A stretch of DNA of 64,000 nucleotides. It comes from Planctomycetota bacterium. Lineage in GTDB: Bacteria; Planctomycetota; SZUA-567; H5-PLA8. Position 1 is the first letter of the stretch; each line of letters begins with the position of its first letter. The notes under the pieces were generated by a model. It searched no databases and was not told the origin of the DNA. It was given only the letters and a program-made list of their open reading frames with translations. The translations under genes were made by a program, and so were the position numbers. Positions 63,908 to 64,000 of this stretch are shown in pieces. The stretch lies in assembly GCA_015075375.1 (NCBI GenBank), contig JABTUM010000001.1, forward strand, positions 2,413,201-2,477,200, read 5' to 3'.

Positions 63908-64000
63908 GGTAGGAAAAGCACGGTGCAGTTTGTGCGCAGGCTATTTCCGGGCTTCGCTACAATCGATCCAACTCCCTACGGTTAAAAGATTAATACCTCA
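63908..64000. other. Right edge of the window, no gene seen
   Basis: These 93 bases after the membrane protein gene contain no gene start with a credible ribosome binding site. TACAAT occurs near 63958 and may be part of a promoter for a gene outside the window, but no -35 box sits at the right distance. Confidence 0.4.

Overview
Taxonomic setting. This is a GC-rich chromosomal window from a Gram-negative-type bacterium: a Kdo transferase (waaA), a phosphoheptose isomerase-like gene, LolA-like and MMPL proteins and many exported proteins imply an outer membrane. Four Hanks-type Ser/Thr kinases with a PP2C phosphatase, a secreted WD40 protein with an alpha-helical C-terminal module, a DUF4254 protein, Sel1-repeat and heparinase-family proteins together suggest Planctomycetota or another PVC lineage. 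This is inference from gene content only; no rRNA or phylogenetic marker search could be run. No insertion sequences, integrases, CRISPR arrays, tRNAs or rRNAs are visible.

Layout. 1-6309 (minus): sugar isomerase and ROK kinase, a methyltransferase of different base composition, a PP2C phosphatase and two Ser/Thr kinases, one with four zinc ribbons and one with an N-terminal motif resembling the c-di-GMP-binding MshEN domain. 6461-11442: waaA (+), then a TPR membrane protein and glycolate oxidase glcE-glcD (minus); the third subunit glcF lies at 43682-45028. 11690-14080 (+): a copper-type P-ATPase with altered signature motifs. 14196-21322 (minus): trxA, aroK, a tartrate/malate-type dehydrogenase, then a haem-copper cytochrome c oxidase operon (COX2-COX1-COX3-COX3-COX4 and a small CPMC membrane protein). 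21671-26262 (minus): a VOC protein and two cation/proton antiporters. 26395-30744 (+): a 1449-residue fusion of acyl reductase, AMP ligase, ACP and PlsC acyltransferase.

30805-37181: DUF4254 protein, an orphan RelE/ParE-like toxin, guaA, a DUF433/DUF5615 pair, a Sel1 protein and two small exported proteins, one with a 7 x 18 bp tandem repeat. 37182-45028 (+): a YdeP-type molybdoenzyme, a LolA-like protein with an MMPL exporter, and glcF. 45040-52271 (minus): a five-gene, tightly packed operon with a beta-CASP nuclease, a C39-like peptidase, a heparinase II/III-family protein, an RLAN/RimK-type ATP-grasp ligase and a GCS2-type ligase. This is the strongest candidate for an uncharacterised pathway, probably making or attaching small amide-linked peptides. 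52486-56657 (+): WD40 protein, lipoprotein and a third kinase. 56658-57190: no gene, but a 160-nt rod-like inverted repeat followed by an intrinsic terminator on the minus strand, a candidate 6S-like RNA. 57191-64000: methyltransferase, membrane protein, fourth kinase, a secreted TIM-barrel-like protein, an orphan ParA and a membrane protein.

Functional picture. The window combines aerobic respiration, glycolate oxidation, envelope and lipid synthesis, ion homeostasis and a strong Ser/Thr phosphorylation signalling component. Several start codons were moved from the longest ORF to downstream ATG, GTG or TTG codons because a Shine-Dalgarno sequence or a gene junction supports them.
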